The notes beneath the pieces were generated by a model. That model did no database searches, was not told the DNA's origin, and saw nothing but the letters and a program-made list of their open reading frames with translations. Made by a program: the position numbers and the translations under genes. Source: JBKQHQ01 sp052148715 (GTDB taxonomy: Bacteria; Pseudomonadota; Alphaproteobacteria; Rhizobiales; Xanthobacteraceae). Taken from it: a DNA stretch of 64,000 bases. Below are positions 54,386-64,000 of this stretch, in pieces. The stretch's first letter is position 1. Each line of letters begins with the position of its first letter. The DNA is taken from contig JBKQHQ010000216.1 of assembly GCA_052148715.1 (NCBI GenBank), positions 1 to 64,000 on the forward strand. The letters are read 5' to 3'.

Positions 54386-55795
54386 TCAGCGCGTGAGATG
54401 CTCCCAATGCGAGGCGAAGACGATGGTCGAGAGAATGAGTCCGAGGACGATATTCACCACGGCCCCCGCGCTGAAGGCGAGAAAGGGTTTGCTCCCCGCG
54501 CTCGCGAGCTCGCGAAACCGCGTGGTCAGGCCGATGCTGAGAAAGCAGAAGATGAAGGCCCAGCTGCGCAGATCCTTGATCGGCGCGACCAACGCCGGGC
54601 CGACGGTCTTGTTGAAGTCGGCAAGGGTATAGCTCGAGCTCACATAGGTGACGATCAGCGAGGCGATCAGGAAACCGAGCACGAATTTCGGAAAACGCCA
54701 CCAGATTTCCGCGGCCCGCGGCGCACGGTTGGTCTCGGAGCGCTCCCAGGAGGTGACGGCAACGATCGCCAGCACGAACGCCCAGATTCCGATCCAAACA
54801 TCGCGGCCCACGACCTTGACCAGCGTGTAGGCGAAGACGGCTTGGTCGCCGGTGCCGGCCACGACGCCGTGGTCGGCGAGATTGCCGTAGGTCTGCGCCG
54901 CCGCAAAGCCCGCCGCGTCGGCGAACTCCGAGGTGCCGATCCAGGCGCCGCCGACGCCCGCCGGCAGATGCAGCGCCTCGGACGCGAACGGCAGCACGAA
55001 GATCATCGCCACCGCCCAGATGATCACGGTCGTGATGGCGATCGGCGCGTCGCCCTTCTTGGCCCCGACGGCACCCGCGATGGCGATCGCGGCCGAAACC
55101 CCGCAGACGGCGCCACCCGCGCCGAGCGTCGCCGCCAGACGCCGATCGAGCCCCAGCCGCAGGCTCACCCAGTAGATCGTCAGAAAGGTCACGATCGAGA
55201 CGATCGAGGCCTGCAGGATCGCCACCGGGCCGGCCCATACGATCAAGGTGAAGGGCAAGGTGGCGCCCAACAGCACGATGCCGGTCTTGATATAGAACTC
55301 GACCCGGAACCCGGCGTCGAGCCAACGCGGCAGGCCGAGCACGTTCGACAGCAGCAGGCCGACCACCAAGGCAACCAGCGGCGGCTCCAGATTATAGGTG
55401 TTGGCCTTGTCCCATTGGCCGAGCACAAAGATCACGACCGACAGGGCATAAAGAAAAACGAAGGACGGGATGAAGTCGCGCGCGCGATGACCGAGCGCCG
55501 TCAGCGCCACGGTAAAGATCGCAAGCCAGGCGATGAAGGCAACGATGTAGCGATCGTAGCTGGCGGCAAAGTGCGCGCCGAGCTGGGAAAAATCCGACCA
55601 CTTCGCCGGCGTGACCGCCAGCCAGCGGATGCTCGAGCCGTTGGCGAAGAGCAAATACCCGGCGACAACGATCCCCAGCCCCAGCCAGATCGCCCACCAA
55701 TCTTCCTTGCGCCACAGCTCGCGCCAGGACGACGGGCTCGCAGGCGCGGCAGGCCGCGCCAGGTCGCCTCGATAGTCCGCGTCGATTCGGCTCAT
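54386..55795 (-). CDS. YeiH/UPF0324-family putative sulfate exporter
   Basis: A 469-residue membrane protein with about 10-12 helices, from ATG 55795 (GGAGAGG upstream); a GTG at 55840 lacks a ribosome site. The family core is LGAGGAVCGVSAAIAIAGAV (about 245-265), with EFADAAGFAAAQTYG and KLGRNVWIG-like KVVGRDVWIGIWAF. Members (PF03601) are predicted exporters of sulfate or sulfonate-type anions, based mainly on context. It heads the operon with the four-Cys and CmcJ-like genes. Two inverted repeats in its upstream region suggest a dedicated regulator. Confidence 0.88.
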   Translation of the reverse strand: MSRIDADYRGDLARPAAPASPSSWRELWRKEDWWAIWLGLGIVVAGYLLFANGSSIRWLAVTPAKWSDFSQLGAHFAASYDRYIVAFIAWLAIFTVALTALGHRARDFIPSFVFLYALSVVIFVLGQWDKANTYNLEPPLVALVVGLLLSNVLGLPRWLDAGFRVEFYIKTGIVLLGATLPFTLIVWAGPVAILQASIVSIVTFLTIYWVSLRLGLDRRLAATLGAGGAVCGVSAAIAIAGAVGAKKGDAPIAITTVIIWAVAMIFVLPFASEALHLPAGVGGAWIGTSEFADAAGFAAAQTYGNLADHGVVAGTGDQAVFAYTLVKVVGRDVWIGIWAFVLAIVAVTSWERSETNRAPRAAEIWWRFPKFVLGFLIASLIVTYVSSSYTLADFNKTVGPALVAPIKDLRSWAFIFCFLSIGLTTRFRELASAGSKPFLAFSAGAVVNIVLGLILSTIVFASHWEHLTR

Positions 55796-55885
55796 CCGTG
55801 CAAACCTCTCCGGCGGCCCGGATCGCGGCGCCACCGACACTGGGGTCAGGTCCCAAGGACTCCCTTATGTAGAATGCGATACTAT

Positions 55886-55910
55886 CGGAGCGCAATATTT
55901 GCGCCGATAA
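55886..55910. promoter_or_regulatory. Inverted repeat upstream of the YeiH-type operon (first)
   Basis: GCGCAA - tat - TTGCGC (55892-55906) is a perfect 6-base palindrome pair, flanked by ATCGG and CGAT that extend it with one bulged base. It lies about 95 bases before the YeiH start and 230 before the cupin. Confidence 0.5.
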
Positions 55911-55919
55911 AAGTATATT

Positions 55920-55941
55920 ATGCCTCGTATTTGGCATAAAC
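55920..55941. promoter_or_regulatory. Inverted repeat upstream of the YeiH-type operon (second)
   Basis: TTATGCC - tcgtattt - GGCATAA is a perfect 7-base pair of arms with an 8-base spacer, the usual shape of LysR-type operators. It lies 125 bases before YeiH and 200 before the divergent cupin. YeiH genes often pair with a LysR regulator, but none is encoded here. Confidence 0.5.
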
Positions 55942-56139
55942 CATGACAATCGTGCTTCATTCCGCCAAATGCCGAAAACTAGTGTTGGCCCCGCGGCATG
56001 CCCGGCTGAGCGCGGGAATGCGAAGCGCCGGAAACCGGCAGTTAGCGTCGCCGAACTGGTCACCGCCGCAACAGTTGAGCTAAATCTGTCCCCCGGCGGT
56101 GCCCAGTGCGCATCGACCGTTGCCGGAGGAGGTCACGCC

Positions 56140-56619
56140 ATGTCGCAAGCCCACGATCATCACCTCACGCACGTCGACTGGAAGGAGCACGGCGTAAAAG
56201 TCGTCCCCGGCAATGCACTCGACCCGAATACGGCGCAGACGCCGGGAATGTCGCGCGCCACCGCGATCAACCACGCGCGCGCCGGTGCCGAGAAGCTGTG
56301 GGCCGGAACGGTCACGATTCACGCCAACGCCAAGACCGGCGCCCACCATCATGGCGACCTGGAAAGCGTGATCTTCGTCGTCAAGGGCCGGGCGCGGATG
56401 CGCTGGGGCGAGCACCTCGAATTCACCGCCGAGGCGGGGCCCGGCGACTTCATCTACGTGCCGCCCTTCGTGCCGCATCAGGAAATCAACGCCAGCCGCA
56501 CCGAGGCGCTCGAATGCGTCCTGGTCCGCTCCGGCCAGGAGCCCGTCGTCGTCAACCTCGACATCGCCCCGGTCGAGCCCCCGGAAGAGGTTTTGTGGAA
56601 AGACCCCATCCACCGCTAG
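56140..56619 (+). CDS. Cupin-domain protein
   Basis: A 159-residue single-domain cupin from ATG 56140 with a strong GGAGGAGG site. Metal-binding motif 1 is visible: AKTGAHHHGDLESVIFVVKG (three His and one Glu). Motif 2 follows: PGDFIYVPPFVPHQEINAS (with His). Two extra His runs at the start (SQAHDHHLTHVDW) are typical of small alphaproteobacterial cupins. Cupins are enzymes or ligand-binding proteins; no reaction is assigned. It is divergent from the YeiH operon across the region with two inverted repeats. Confidence 0.85.
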   Translation: MSQAHDHHLTHVDWKEHGVKVVPGNALDPNTAQTPGMSRATAINHARAGAEKLWAGTVTIHANAKTGAHHHGDLESVIFVVKGRARMRWGEHLEFTAEAGPGDFIYVPPFVPHQEINASRTEALECVLVRSGQEPVVVNLDIAPVEPPEEVLWKDPIHR

Positions 56620-56687
56620 AGCCGCAAGCTCAGCGTCATCCTGGGCCTCGTTTGTTCAGCCCGGGGACGTAGCAGACAAATCTTGGC

Positions 56688-56721
56688 TTGACAGTCGGTA
56701 AGTTATTACTTACCGTTAGCG
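56688..56721 (+). promoter_or_regulatory. Putative promoter with leaderless start before the ArsR gene
   Basis: TTGACA (56688-56693) is a consensus -35. A -10 at about 56710-56716 (TTACCGT) would be 16-17 bases away, putting the transcript start at or next to ATG 56722. There is no ribosome site in between, so the mRNA is probably leaderless. The palindrome at 56696-56715 overlaps the core promoter. Confidence 0.5.
56696..56715. promoter_or_regulatory. ArsR-type operator palindrome
   Basis: CGGTAAGT - tatt - ACTTACCG is a perfect 8-base pair of arms with a 4-base spacer, between -35 and -10 of the ArsR operon. An ArsR dimer bound here would exclude RNA polymerase, giving autorepression. The ArsR coding sequence lies 7 bases further. 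Confidence 0.75.
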
Positions 56722-57036
56722 ATGACTTACGATGCCGCCTTGGCCGCGCTTGCCGATCCAACACGGCGACGCGTGTTTGAGAAGCTGAATTCCGGACCAA
56801 AATCGGTCGGCGCCATAGCCCAGGGCCTGCCGGTTAGCCGACCTGCGGTATCTCAACACTTGAGAGTGTTGAAAGACGCCGGTCTTGTCGCCGATCGGGC
56901 GGAGGGGACACGGCGGGTTTACTACATCGACCCACATGGGCTCGGCGGATTGCGGAAGTGGCTGGATCAATTCTGGGATGCGGCGCTGCACGCCTATGCC
57001 GAAGAGGTCACGCGATCAGAGAGGAAGCGGCGATGA
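56722..57036 (+). CDS. ArsR-family transcriptional regulator
   Basis: A 104-residue winged-helix repressor: MTYDAALAALADPTRRRVFE, the recognition helix QGLPVSRPAVSQHLRVLKDA and wing VADRAEGTRRVYYID. It lacks the metal-binding ELCVCDL motif of arsenic sensors, so it probably senses another signal, as do the ArsR proteins paired with SRPBCC genes. Its TGA overlaps the ATG of the SRPBCC gene in an ATGA. It likely binds the palindrome at 56696. Confidence 0.92.
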   Translation: MTYDAALAALADPTRRRVFEKLNSGPKSVGAIAQGLPVSRPAVSQHLRVLKDAGLVADRAEGTRRVYYIDPHGLGGLRKWLDQFWDAALHAYAEEVTRSERKRR

Positions 57037-57509
57037 ACCGAACTGTCATTCCGGCGCCGGTACGCAAAAGCGTACGCGTCAGCGCACCGTTGGCGCGTGC
57101 CTTCGAGGTGTTCACCGCTGGCATTGGCCGCTGGTGGCCAAAGACCCATCACATCGGATCTTCCGACCTCGACACCCATGTCATTGAGCCCAAAGCGGGC
57201 GGTCGCTGGTACGAGCGCGGCATCGACGGTGTGGAATGCGAGGTCGGCAAAGTTCTGGTTTGGGATCCGCCTGCCCGGCTCGTCCTCGGTTGGCAGTTGA
57301 CGGCCGACTGGAAATTCGATCCCAATCTGATGACCGAAGTCGAGGTGCGTTTTATTCCCGACGGCGCGAACGCGACCCGCGTCGAGCTTGAGCACCGTGA
57401 TCTCGATCGCTTCGGGAATCGCGCCGACGCCTTTCGCCTGCAGATCGATTCGCCAGAAGGATGGGGCGGTCTGTTGCAGCTCTTCGCTCAATCAGCCGCG
57501 CAAAAGTGA
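57033..57509 (+). CDS. SRPBCC/AHSA1-like domain protein
   Basis: A 158-residue protein whose ATG (57033) overlaps the ArsR stop in ATGA, so translation is coupled. The START-like ligand-binding fold shows VRVSAPLARAFEVFT, GGRWYERGIDG, WDPPARLVLGWQL and LEHRDLDRFG. The family is called AHSA1 from Hsp90 activator homology but bacterial members bind small hydrophobic molecules. ArsR-SRPBCC pairs are very common; the ArsR is thought to regulate its partner. Ligand unknown. Confidence 0.9.
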   Translation: MNRTVIPAPVRKSVRVSAPLARAFEVFTAGIGRWWPKTHHIGSSDLDTHVIEPKAGGRWYERGIDGVECEVGKVLVWDPPARLVLGWQLTADWKFDPNLMTEVEVRFIPDGANATRVELEHRDLDRFGNRADAFRLQIDSPEGWGGLLQLFAQSAAQK

Positions 57510-57519
57510 GGGGTCACTC

Positions 57520-58170
57520 ATGACCGAGATCGTCGTCTACGGAGTGCCGGGCAGCCCGTTTCTGCGCGCCGTCCAGGTGGGACTTGAGGAAAAGCGAGCA
57601 GCCTATCGGATACAGGTCATGGGCCCGGGAGAATCCAAGAGCGAGTGGTATCTAAAGAAACATCCGTTCGGCCGCGTGCCTGCGTTCGTGCACGGCGACT
57701 TCAGTCTCTATGAAACGCAGGCAATCCTGCGTTATCTCGATGACGTGTTTCCCGAGCCGCCGTTCGAACCAAGCGATCCCCGCGCCGCTGCCCGAATGAA
57801 CCAGATCATCGGAATCAACGACTGGTATTTCTTTCCTAAAGTGGCCGCGGTGATCGTATTCCAGCGCATCATAGGGCCAACTCTGCTCGGAACCATGACG
57901 GACGAAGCCGCCATAGCAGCCGCGATGCCGATGGGGCGCGTGTGCATCACAGAGCTGGATCATCTGTTAGGCTCTCAACAGTTCCTCGCCGGCGATTGCC
58001 TGTCCATCGCGGACCTGATGCTGGCCCCGCAGCTCGATTTTTTCTCAGAAACACCGGAGGGAAAATCCCTGCTTCATGAAACGCGGCTCAAAGCTTGGCT
58101 TGATCGAATGAACGCACGGCCGAGCATGCAGGCGACGCCAATACCGGAGGCCCTGCGGCGCGCGGCATGA
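57520..58170 (+). CDS. Glutathione S-transferase family protein
   Basis: A 216-residue GST from ATG 57520 (GAGGGG upstream), 10 bases after the SRPBCC stop; third gene of the ArsR operon. The N-terminal thioredoxin-like domain has VYGVPGSPFLRAVQVGLEEK, the cis-Pro segment GRVPAFVHGD and YETQAILRYLDD for glutathione binding. The C-terminal helical domain has QQFLAGDCLSIADLMLAP. The catalytic position is Ser (GSPF), as in theta/zeta-type enzymes. It is likely cytosolic and detoxifying, with regulation by the ArsR. Confidence 0.92.
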   Translation: MTEIVVYGVPGSPFLRAVQVGLEEKRAAYRIQVMGPGESKSEWYLKKHPFGRVPAFVHGDFSLYETQAILRYLDDVFPEPPFEPSDPRAAARMNQIIGINDWYFFPKVAAVIVFQRIIGPTLLGTMTDEAAIAAAMPMGRVCITELDHLLGSQQFLAGDCLSIADLMLAPQLDFFSETPEGKSLLHETRLKAWLDRMNARPSMQATPIPEALRRAA

Positions 58171-58505
58171 CATAGACCCGCGCGATGCCTCAGATGGATC
58201 AAACTGAGAAAGAATTCGCGTAGCGCATATAGCTTCCGGGTTGTCCCCCCGAGACAGCATAAGGCGATCCGCGGGCCCAATGATCGGCACGGGCCGCGAG
58301 CGTCGCTGGCGTGAGCGCCACTTATGATTGTTTTATCGGCTCTTCGAACGGCGCGCCGCGGCGTCTTCGTTGTTATTTCGCTGTTTTTCAGCCGTCCGGA
58401 GGACCGACGGAAGAGGGTCGGGCGACAGGGACACAGGCGGAGGGCAAAGGATATAAGACATTCATCTGCCCCCTGTCGTCATCACCCGTAGTCTGTCCTG
58501 CGCCC
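58171..58505. other. Intergenic region before the ABC-F gene
   Basis: 335 bases with no gene. AT-rich short runs near 58325-58390 (TTGTTATTTCGCTGTTTTT) and TATAAG near 58451 could be promoter parts, but no pair of hexamers is convincing. The ABC-F frame stays open upstream to 58311 without a family match. Confidence 0.4.
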
Positions 58506-60323
<1,818 letters not shown>

Positions 60324-60328
60324 TGCGC

Positions 60329-61603
60329 CTAGTCCTTGTGTGGTCGCTGCAGCCATTGCAGCACGCCGCGGCCCGCGGCGGCGCCGGTCGAGAACGACGC
60401 TTGCAGCAGATACCCTCCCGTCGGCGCTTCCCAGTCCAGCATCTCGCCGGCGACGAAGGTGCCCGGCCGGCGACGCAGCATGAATTGTGCGTCGACCTCG
60501 TCAAAGACGATTCCACCCGCGGTCGAGATGGCATTCGCGATCGGCGCGGTGCCCGTCAGGCGAATGGGCACCGCCTTGATGTGACGGGCGAGGTCCGACG
60601 GCGTCAAGGCGGAGAGCGGCGTCGCGGCATCGGCGTGGGTCTCCTGCAGCAAACCGATGGCGACCGGCGCCAACTTCACGGCCTTGCGCAAGAAGGTCGA
60701 GAGCGACTGCCGATGGCGGGGCGCGGCGAGACGCTGCTGCAGGTCGGCCATGGAAACATCGGGAAGCAGGTCGATGTGCAAAGTCGCCTCCGCCGCGGCC
60801 GCGATGGCATCGCGCAGGTGCGCCGACAGCGCATAGACGCCGCCGCCCTCTAGCCCGCTTTTGGTGATAATCGCCTCGCCGCGTACCGCGTGGCGGTCGA
60901 AGGAGAGCGCGATCCGTTTGAGCGGCTGACCTTCGAAGCGGGCGCGGAACAGCTCCGACCAGCCGACGATGAACCCGCAATTGGCCGGCCGCAGCGGGGC
61001 AACCGCGATGCCGGCTTGGCGCAGCGCACCAACCCAGCCGCCGTCGGACCCGAGCCGCGGCCAGCTGGCCCCGCCGAGCGCCAAGACGGTGGCGTTGGCC
61101 TCGACGACCACGGAACCGTCGGCCGCTGCGAACCGCAGTCGGCCCTCGCCGTCCCAGCCGCGCCAATGATGGCGCGGCTTGAACGTTACCCCCATGCCGG
61201 TGAGGCGTCCCAGCCAGGCGCGCAGCAGCGGAGATGCCTTGAATGCGCTCGGAAAGACCCGACCGCTCGATCCGACGAAGGTCGTCTGCCCGAGCGTTTC
61301 GCACCACGCCCGCAATTGCGCCGGCGGAAAGACCTCGATGGCAGCGCGAAGCTGCCGCCCGGCGGCGCCATAGAGGCCGAGCAGCCGTTCAAGTTCCTCG
61401 CTATGCGTGAGGTTGAGCCCGCCGCGGCCGGCGAGCAGGAATTTACGACCGACCGACGGCATCCGATCGTAGATGGTCACCATCACGCCGCCGCCCGCAA
61501 TGACTTCCGCCGCCATCAATCCGGCCGGCCCGCCACCGACGACCGCGACGTGAGAGGATGATGCGTGGCGCAGAGGTGACCCAACGGATGGCATAATCGA
61601 CAA
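60329..61603 (-). CDS. TIGR03862-type FAD-dependent flavoprotein (BaiN/HI0933-like)
   Basis: A 424-residue flavoprotein from ATG 61603. The N-terminal FAD fold has VAVVGGGPAGLMAAEVIA (GxGxxG), MPSVGRKFLLAGRGGLNLTH and a GSSGRVFPSAFKASPLL block characteristic of the HI0933/BaiN group, and the C-terminal FAD contact APTGGYLLQASFSTGAAAGR. Some relatives act in bile-acid dehydroxylation and others are unassigned, so only an oxidoreductase role is stated. It is a single gene with an AT-rich region upstream. Confidence 0.9.
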   Translation of the reverse strand: MSIMPSVGSPLRHASSSHVAVVGGGPAGLMAAEVIAGGGVMVTIYDRMPSVGRKFLLAGRGGLNLTHSEELERLLGLYGAAGRQLRAAIEVFPPAQLRAWCETLGQTTFVGSSGRVFPSAFKASPLLRAWLGRLTGMGVTFKPRHHWRGWDGEGRLRFAAADGSVVVEANATVLALGGASWPRLGSDGGWVGALRQAGIAVAPLRPANCGFIVGWSELFRARFEGQPLKRIALSFDRHAVRGEAIITKSGLEGGGVYALSAHLRDAIAAAAEATLHIDLLPDVSMADLQQRLAAPRHRQSLSTFLRKAVKLAPVAIGLLQETHADAATPLSALTPSDLARHIKAVPIRLTGTAPIANAISTAGGIVFDEVDAQFMLRRRPGTFVAGEMLDWEAPTGGYLLQASFSTGAAAGRGVLQWLQRPHKD

Positions 61604-62001
61604 ACTCTACAGATGCGGCGAACGAGATCTTCAGCACCGGAGATGAAAGCCGATGTGCGGCACCGATCACACGATCGCGCTGTGTCAATGCAGTCTTGCA
61701 GTATAGAGAGACAATACTTGACTTCGAACGTGGCGCTCACTCAATTTACGCCAACCTCGCGTATATATACCAGATGTATACCAGAATTAATGGCTTGAAA
61801 GTAGAAATTACCGCCTAATGTACGCCTTGACGGTCGTATTTTATCTGTGACCGTTCCTTCCGGTTGAGATTATTCTGCACCCCCTACGTCAAACAACTTA
61901 TCATCGTCGGCCGTTTAAAACGTCAACGTGTTTCTAATACCTTTGAGCCAATAAGCATGTAGCGGCGTTATGGCCTAGAGAAAATCGACAAGCGTGTCGG
62001 A
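61604..62001. other. AT-rich divergent promoter region
   Basis: 398 bases, the most AT-rich stretch of the window. It holds the promoters of the flavoprotein (minus) and the second GGDEF-EAL protein (plus), and the short direct repeat at 61766-61785. No gene was seen. Confidence 0.45.
61766..61785. repeat. Direct repeat TATACCAGA with 11-base period
   Basis: TATACCAGA occurs at 61766-61774 and again at 61777-61785, separated by TG. The 11-base period is one helical turn, which suits a regulator binding on one face of DNA, between flavoprotein and GGDEF-EAL starts. Confidence 0.4.
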
Positions 62002-64000
62002 ATGGCGGAAGTACTTGGAAGCGTGGTCGACGCACAGGATTGGCGGCTGATTATCCTCGCCGGGCTGATCTGCATTCTCGCGGCACTCGCCGCGGTCAGC
62101 CTGCTCTATCGTCCGGCTCTGGGGAGCTGGCGCACGCGGTTGCTATGGATTGTCACCGCCGGCGCGGCGCCGGTGGGCGGTCTGGGGGGCATCTATGTCC
62201 TCGCCGCCCTGGCATACGAGCCGAGCACGCTGCCGCTCGAGATGCTGGCGCTCGCGGCCGCCGGGGCGGCAACCTTCGCGCTGGGGACATGCATCCTCGC
62301 CAGCCTCTTGGATCGACGCACTGAAAGAATGCTCTATGAGAAGAATCTCCTTCTCGACGCGGCCATGAACAACATGGTCCAGGGCCTCAACATGCTGGAT
62401 GCGGAGGGACGCCTCGTCCTCGCCAACGCCCGTTATCTGGAAATGTACGGCCTTTCGCCCGACGTGGTTAAGCCCGGGTGTACGGTCCGCGAGCTGGTCG
62501 AGCATCGCATCGAGCGCGGAACCTTCTTCGCCATGGACCCCGAGCGATACATCGCCGACCTGACGGCGGCGCTCGCCAATCGCCGCGCGGACCAGGGCAC
62601 GCTGGAGCTGGCGGACGGACGGGTCATCTCGGTCATCAGCAAGCCGATGGCCGGCGGCGGCATCGTCGTCACGCACCGGGATATCACCGATGCGCACCGC
62701 GCGCGCATCGAGCTGCAGCGGACGCGAAACTTCCTCGATCAGGTGATCGAGAACGTGCCGGCCTCGATCGTGGTGAAGGATGCGCATGACTTGCACTACA
62801 TGCTCGTCAATCGCGCCACCGAGCAGCTGTACGGTGTGGCGCGCGACCAGTTGATCGGAAAGACAGCGGCCGACATTTTTCCTCTCGCCGCCAGCGAAAT
62901 GATCACGGCGCGCGATCTGGAATCCCTGCAAAGCCGCAGTCCGACGCCGCTGCAGGAGCATACATTCCCGACGCCCGGCAATGACACCCGCATCGTTACC
63001 TCAACAACCCTGCCGGTCCTGGACAAGAATCGACAGCCGCAATATCTGATCACGGTCGTACAAGATGTGACGGAGCATCGGCGCGCCGAAGCGCGCGCGG
63101 CGCGCCTGACTTATCATGATCCGCTGACCGATCTGCCAAATCGAGCGGCTTTCACGGAATATTTCAATAGCATGCTTGAGCGGGCGGCGACCGAGAACAA
63201 GCACTTCGCCGTCCTTTGCCTCGATCTCGATCGTTTCAAGGAAACCAACGACGTATTCGGGCACTCCGTCGGCGACGGGCTGCTGCGCGCGGTCGGGCAG
63301 CGCCTCGCCGCGGCAGCCAAAGGCGCCTTCCTCGCCCGCCACGGCGGTGATGAATTCATGCTGATCGTCGACGACGACGAGCTTCTCGCCTCGCTCGCCG
63401 CCGAGCGGTTGCAATCCGCCGTCGCCGATGATTTCGAAGTCGACGGCCACCAGCTGCGGGTCGGGCTCAGCGTCGGCATCGCGCTCTATCCAGCCGACGG
63501 CATCGACGCGACCTCGCTGATCGGCAATGCCGATGCGGCGCTCTACCGCGCCAAGGAAGAAGGCGGGGGCTCGGTCCGCTTCTTCGAAGCCGATATGGAC
63601 AAGCGGGTCAGAGAGCGCCGCGCCCTCGTGCATGAGCTGCGCTCGGCCATCGATCGTGGCGAGCTCGTCCTCCATTATCAGCCGCAGGCGCGGATCAGCG
63701 GCGAGCCGATCGGCTTCGAGGCGCTGATCCGCTGGCAACACCCCACGCGCGGTTTGATCGCGCCCGGCACGTTCATTCCGCTCGCTGAAGAATGCGGCCT
63801 GATTCTCTCGATCGGCGAATGGACCCTGCGGGAAAGCTGTCGCGAGGCAGCCTCTTGGCCGTATCCGTTGAACGTTGCGGTCAATCTCTCCCCCATCCAA
63901 TTCAAGCATGGCGATCTGCCGGGGCTCGTCCATTCGGTGCTGCTTGAGACCGGGCTCGAGCCGCACCGGCTCGAGCTCGAGATCACCGAAGGCGTCCTGA
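62002..64000 (+). CDS. Membrane GGDEF-EAL protein, PAS-containing (3' end cut by window)
   Basis: The frame runs from ATG 62002 past the window end (666 codons visible). Two hydrophobic regions (about 14-35 and 44-97, several helices) anchor it. A PAS_7-type domain (NNMVQGLNMLDAEGRLVLAN) is very like that of the GGDEF-EAL protein at 14151, and a second PAS domain follows (NFLDQVIENVPASIVVKDAH). GGDEF has an intact site (ARHGGDEFM) after LTYHDPLTDLPNRAAF; EAL starts with FEALIRWQHP and continues to NVAVNLSPIQF and LEITEGVL at the cut. The upstream ribosome site is weak. Both catalytic halves look intact, so it probably switches c-di-GMP synthesis and breakdown. Confidence 0.9.
   Translation, partial: MAEVLGSVVDAQDWRLIILAGLICILAALAAVSLLYRPALGSWRTRLLWIVTAGAAPVGGLGGIYVLAALAYEPSTLPLEMLALAAAGAATFALGTCILASLLDRRTERMLYEKNLLLDAAMNNMVQGLNMLDAEGRLVLANARYLEMYGLSPDVVKPGCTVRELVEHRIERGTFFAMDPERYIADLTAALANRRADQGTLELADGRVISVISKPMAGGGIVVTHRDITDAHRARIELQRTRNFLDQVIENVPASIVVKDAHDLHYMLVNRATEQLYGVARDQLIGKTAADIFPLAASEMITARDLESLQSRSPTPLQEHTFPTPGNDTRIVTSTTLPVLDKNRQPQYLITVVQDVTEHRRAEARAARLTYHDPLTDLPNRAAFTEYFNSMLERAATENKHFAVLCLDLDRFKETNDVFGHSVGDGLLRAVGQRLAAAAKGAFLARHGGDEFMLIVDDDELLASLAAERLQSAVADDFEVDGHQLRVGLSVGIALYPADGIDATSLIGNADAALYRAKEEGGGSVRFFEADMDKRVRERRALVHELRSAIDRGELVLHYQPQARISGEPIGFEALIRWQHPTRGLIAPGTFIPLAEECGLILSIGEWTLRESCREAASWPYPLNVAVNLSPIQFKHGDLPGLVHSVLLETGLEPHRLELEITEGVL

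Noticed and set aside
54299..55939. Plus-strand open frame of about 546 codons antisense to the YeiH-type gene
   Set aside because: Asp/Arg/Gln-rich antisense pattern; the membrane protein on the minus strand explains the region.

Overview
The window is high-GC DNA of an alphaproteobacterium, most likely a member of the Hyphomicrobiales (Rhizobiales) near Bradyrhizobium, Rhodopseudomonas or Pseudolabrys. The reasons are a groES-groEL operon behind a CIRCE operator, two small Omp25/31-type beta-barrel proteins, a DUF1127 protein, a BcsS-type outer-membrane protein, caspase-like proteins fused to Sel1 or TPR arrays, and intergenic palindromic repeats of a type common in that order. It reads as ordinary chromosome. 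I saw no rRNA, tRNA, CRISPR array, transposase, integrase or phage gene.

Layout. 1-7.5 kb: two secreted caspase-like proteins (Sel1 and TPR fusions) flank small proteins, one of them DUF1127. 7.5-13.6 kb: two large GT2 glycosyltransferases and an unknown 300-residue protein, all on the minus strand. 14-17.5 kb: a membrane GGDEF-EAL protein, then a decayed CtpA-type protease fragment. 17.6-21 kb: two divergent secreted proteins sharing an N-terminal module; the long one adds five BACON-like repeats and two PAN/Apple domains. 21-28.2 kb: an orphan molybdopterin subunit of the xanthine dehydrogenase family, cyanase, a bis-MGD molybdenum oxidoreductase and urocanate hydratase. 28.4-33.8 kb: an Omp25-type protein, a GT4 glycosyltransferase, a UbiD fragment, and a MarR regulator with an HpaB-type monooxygenase. 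33.8-36.1 kb: groEL and groES. 36.2-39.9 kb: a DsrE-like protein, a secreted unknown, a GT7-like glycosyltransferase, a HEPN-like protein and an unknown protein.

39.9-49.3 kb is the most unusual part. A type I secretion operon (two low-complexity candidate substrates, an ABC exporter and an HlyD-type adaptor) sits beside a degenerate NtrC-type response regulator and a BcsS-like protein. The substrates have no RTX repeats; they are Asn/Gly/Gln-rich, and the larger carries five copies of a Gln-Thr-Asn motif.

49.4-64 kb: an MFS transporter, a luciferase-like oxidoreductase, a second Omp25-type protein, an operon of YeiH-type exporter, four-Cys protein and CmcJ-like oxidoreductase, a cupin, an ArsR-SRPBCC-GST operon with a likely leaderless autoregulated promoter, an Uup-type ABC-F ATPase, a TIGR03862-type flavoprotein, and a second GGDEF-EAL protein cut by the window end.

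Across the window there is a recurring surface and matrix theme: glycosyltransferases, type I export of repetitive proteins, BcsS, adhesive-looking PAN/BACON proteins and two c-di-GMP enzymes. That these genes act together is inference from proximity and family knowledge.
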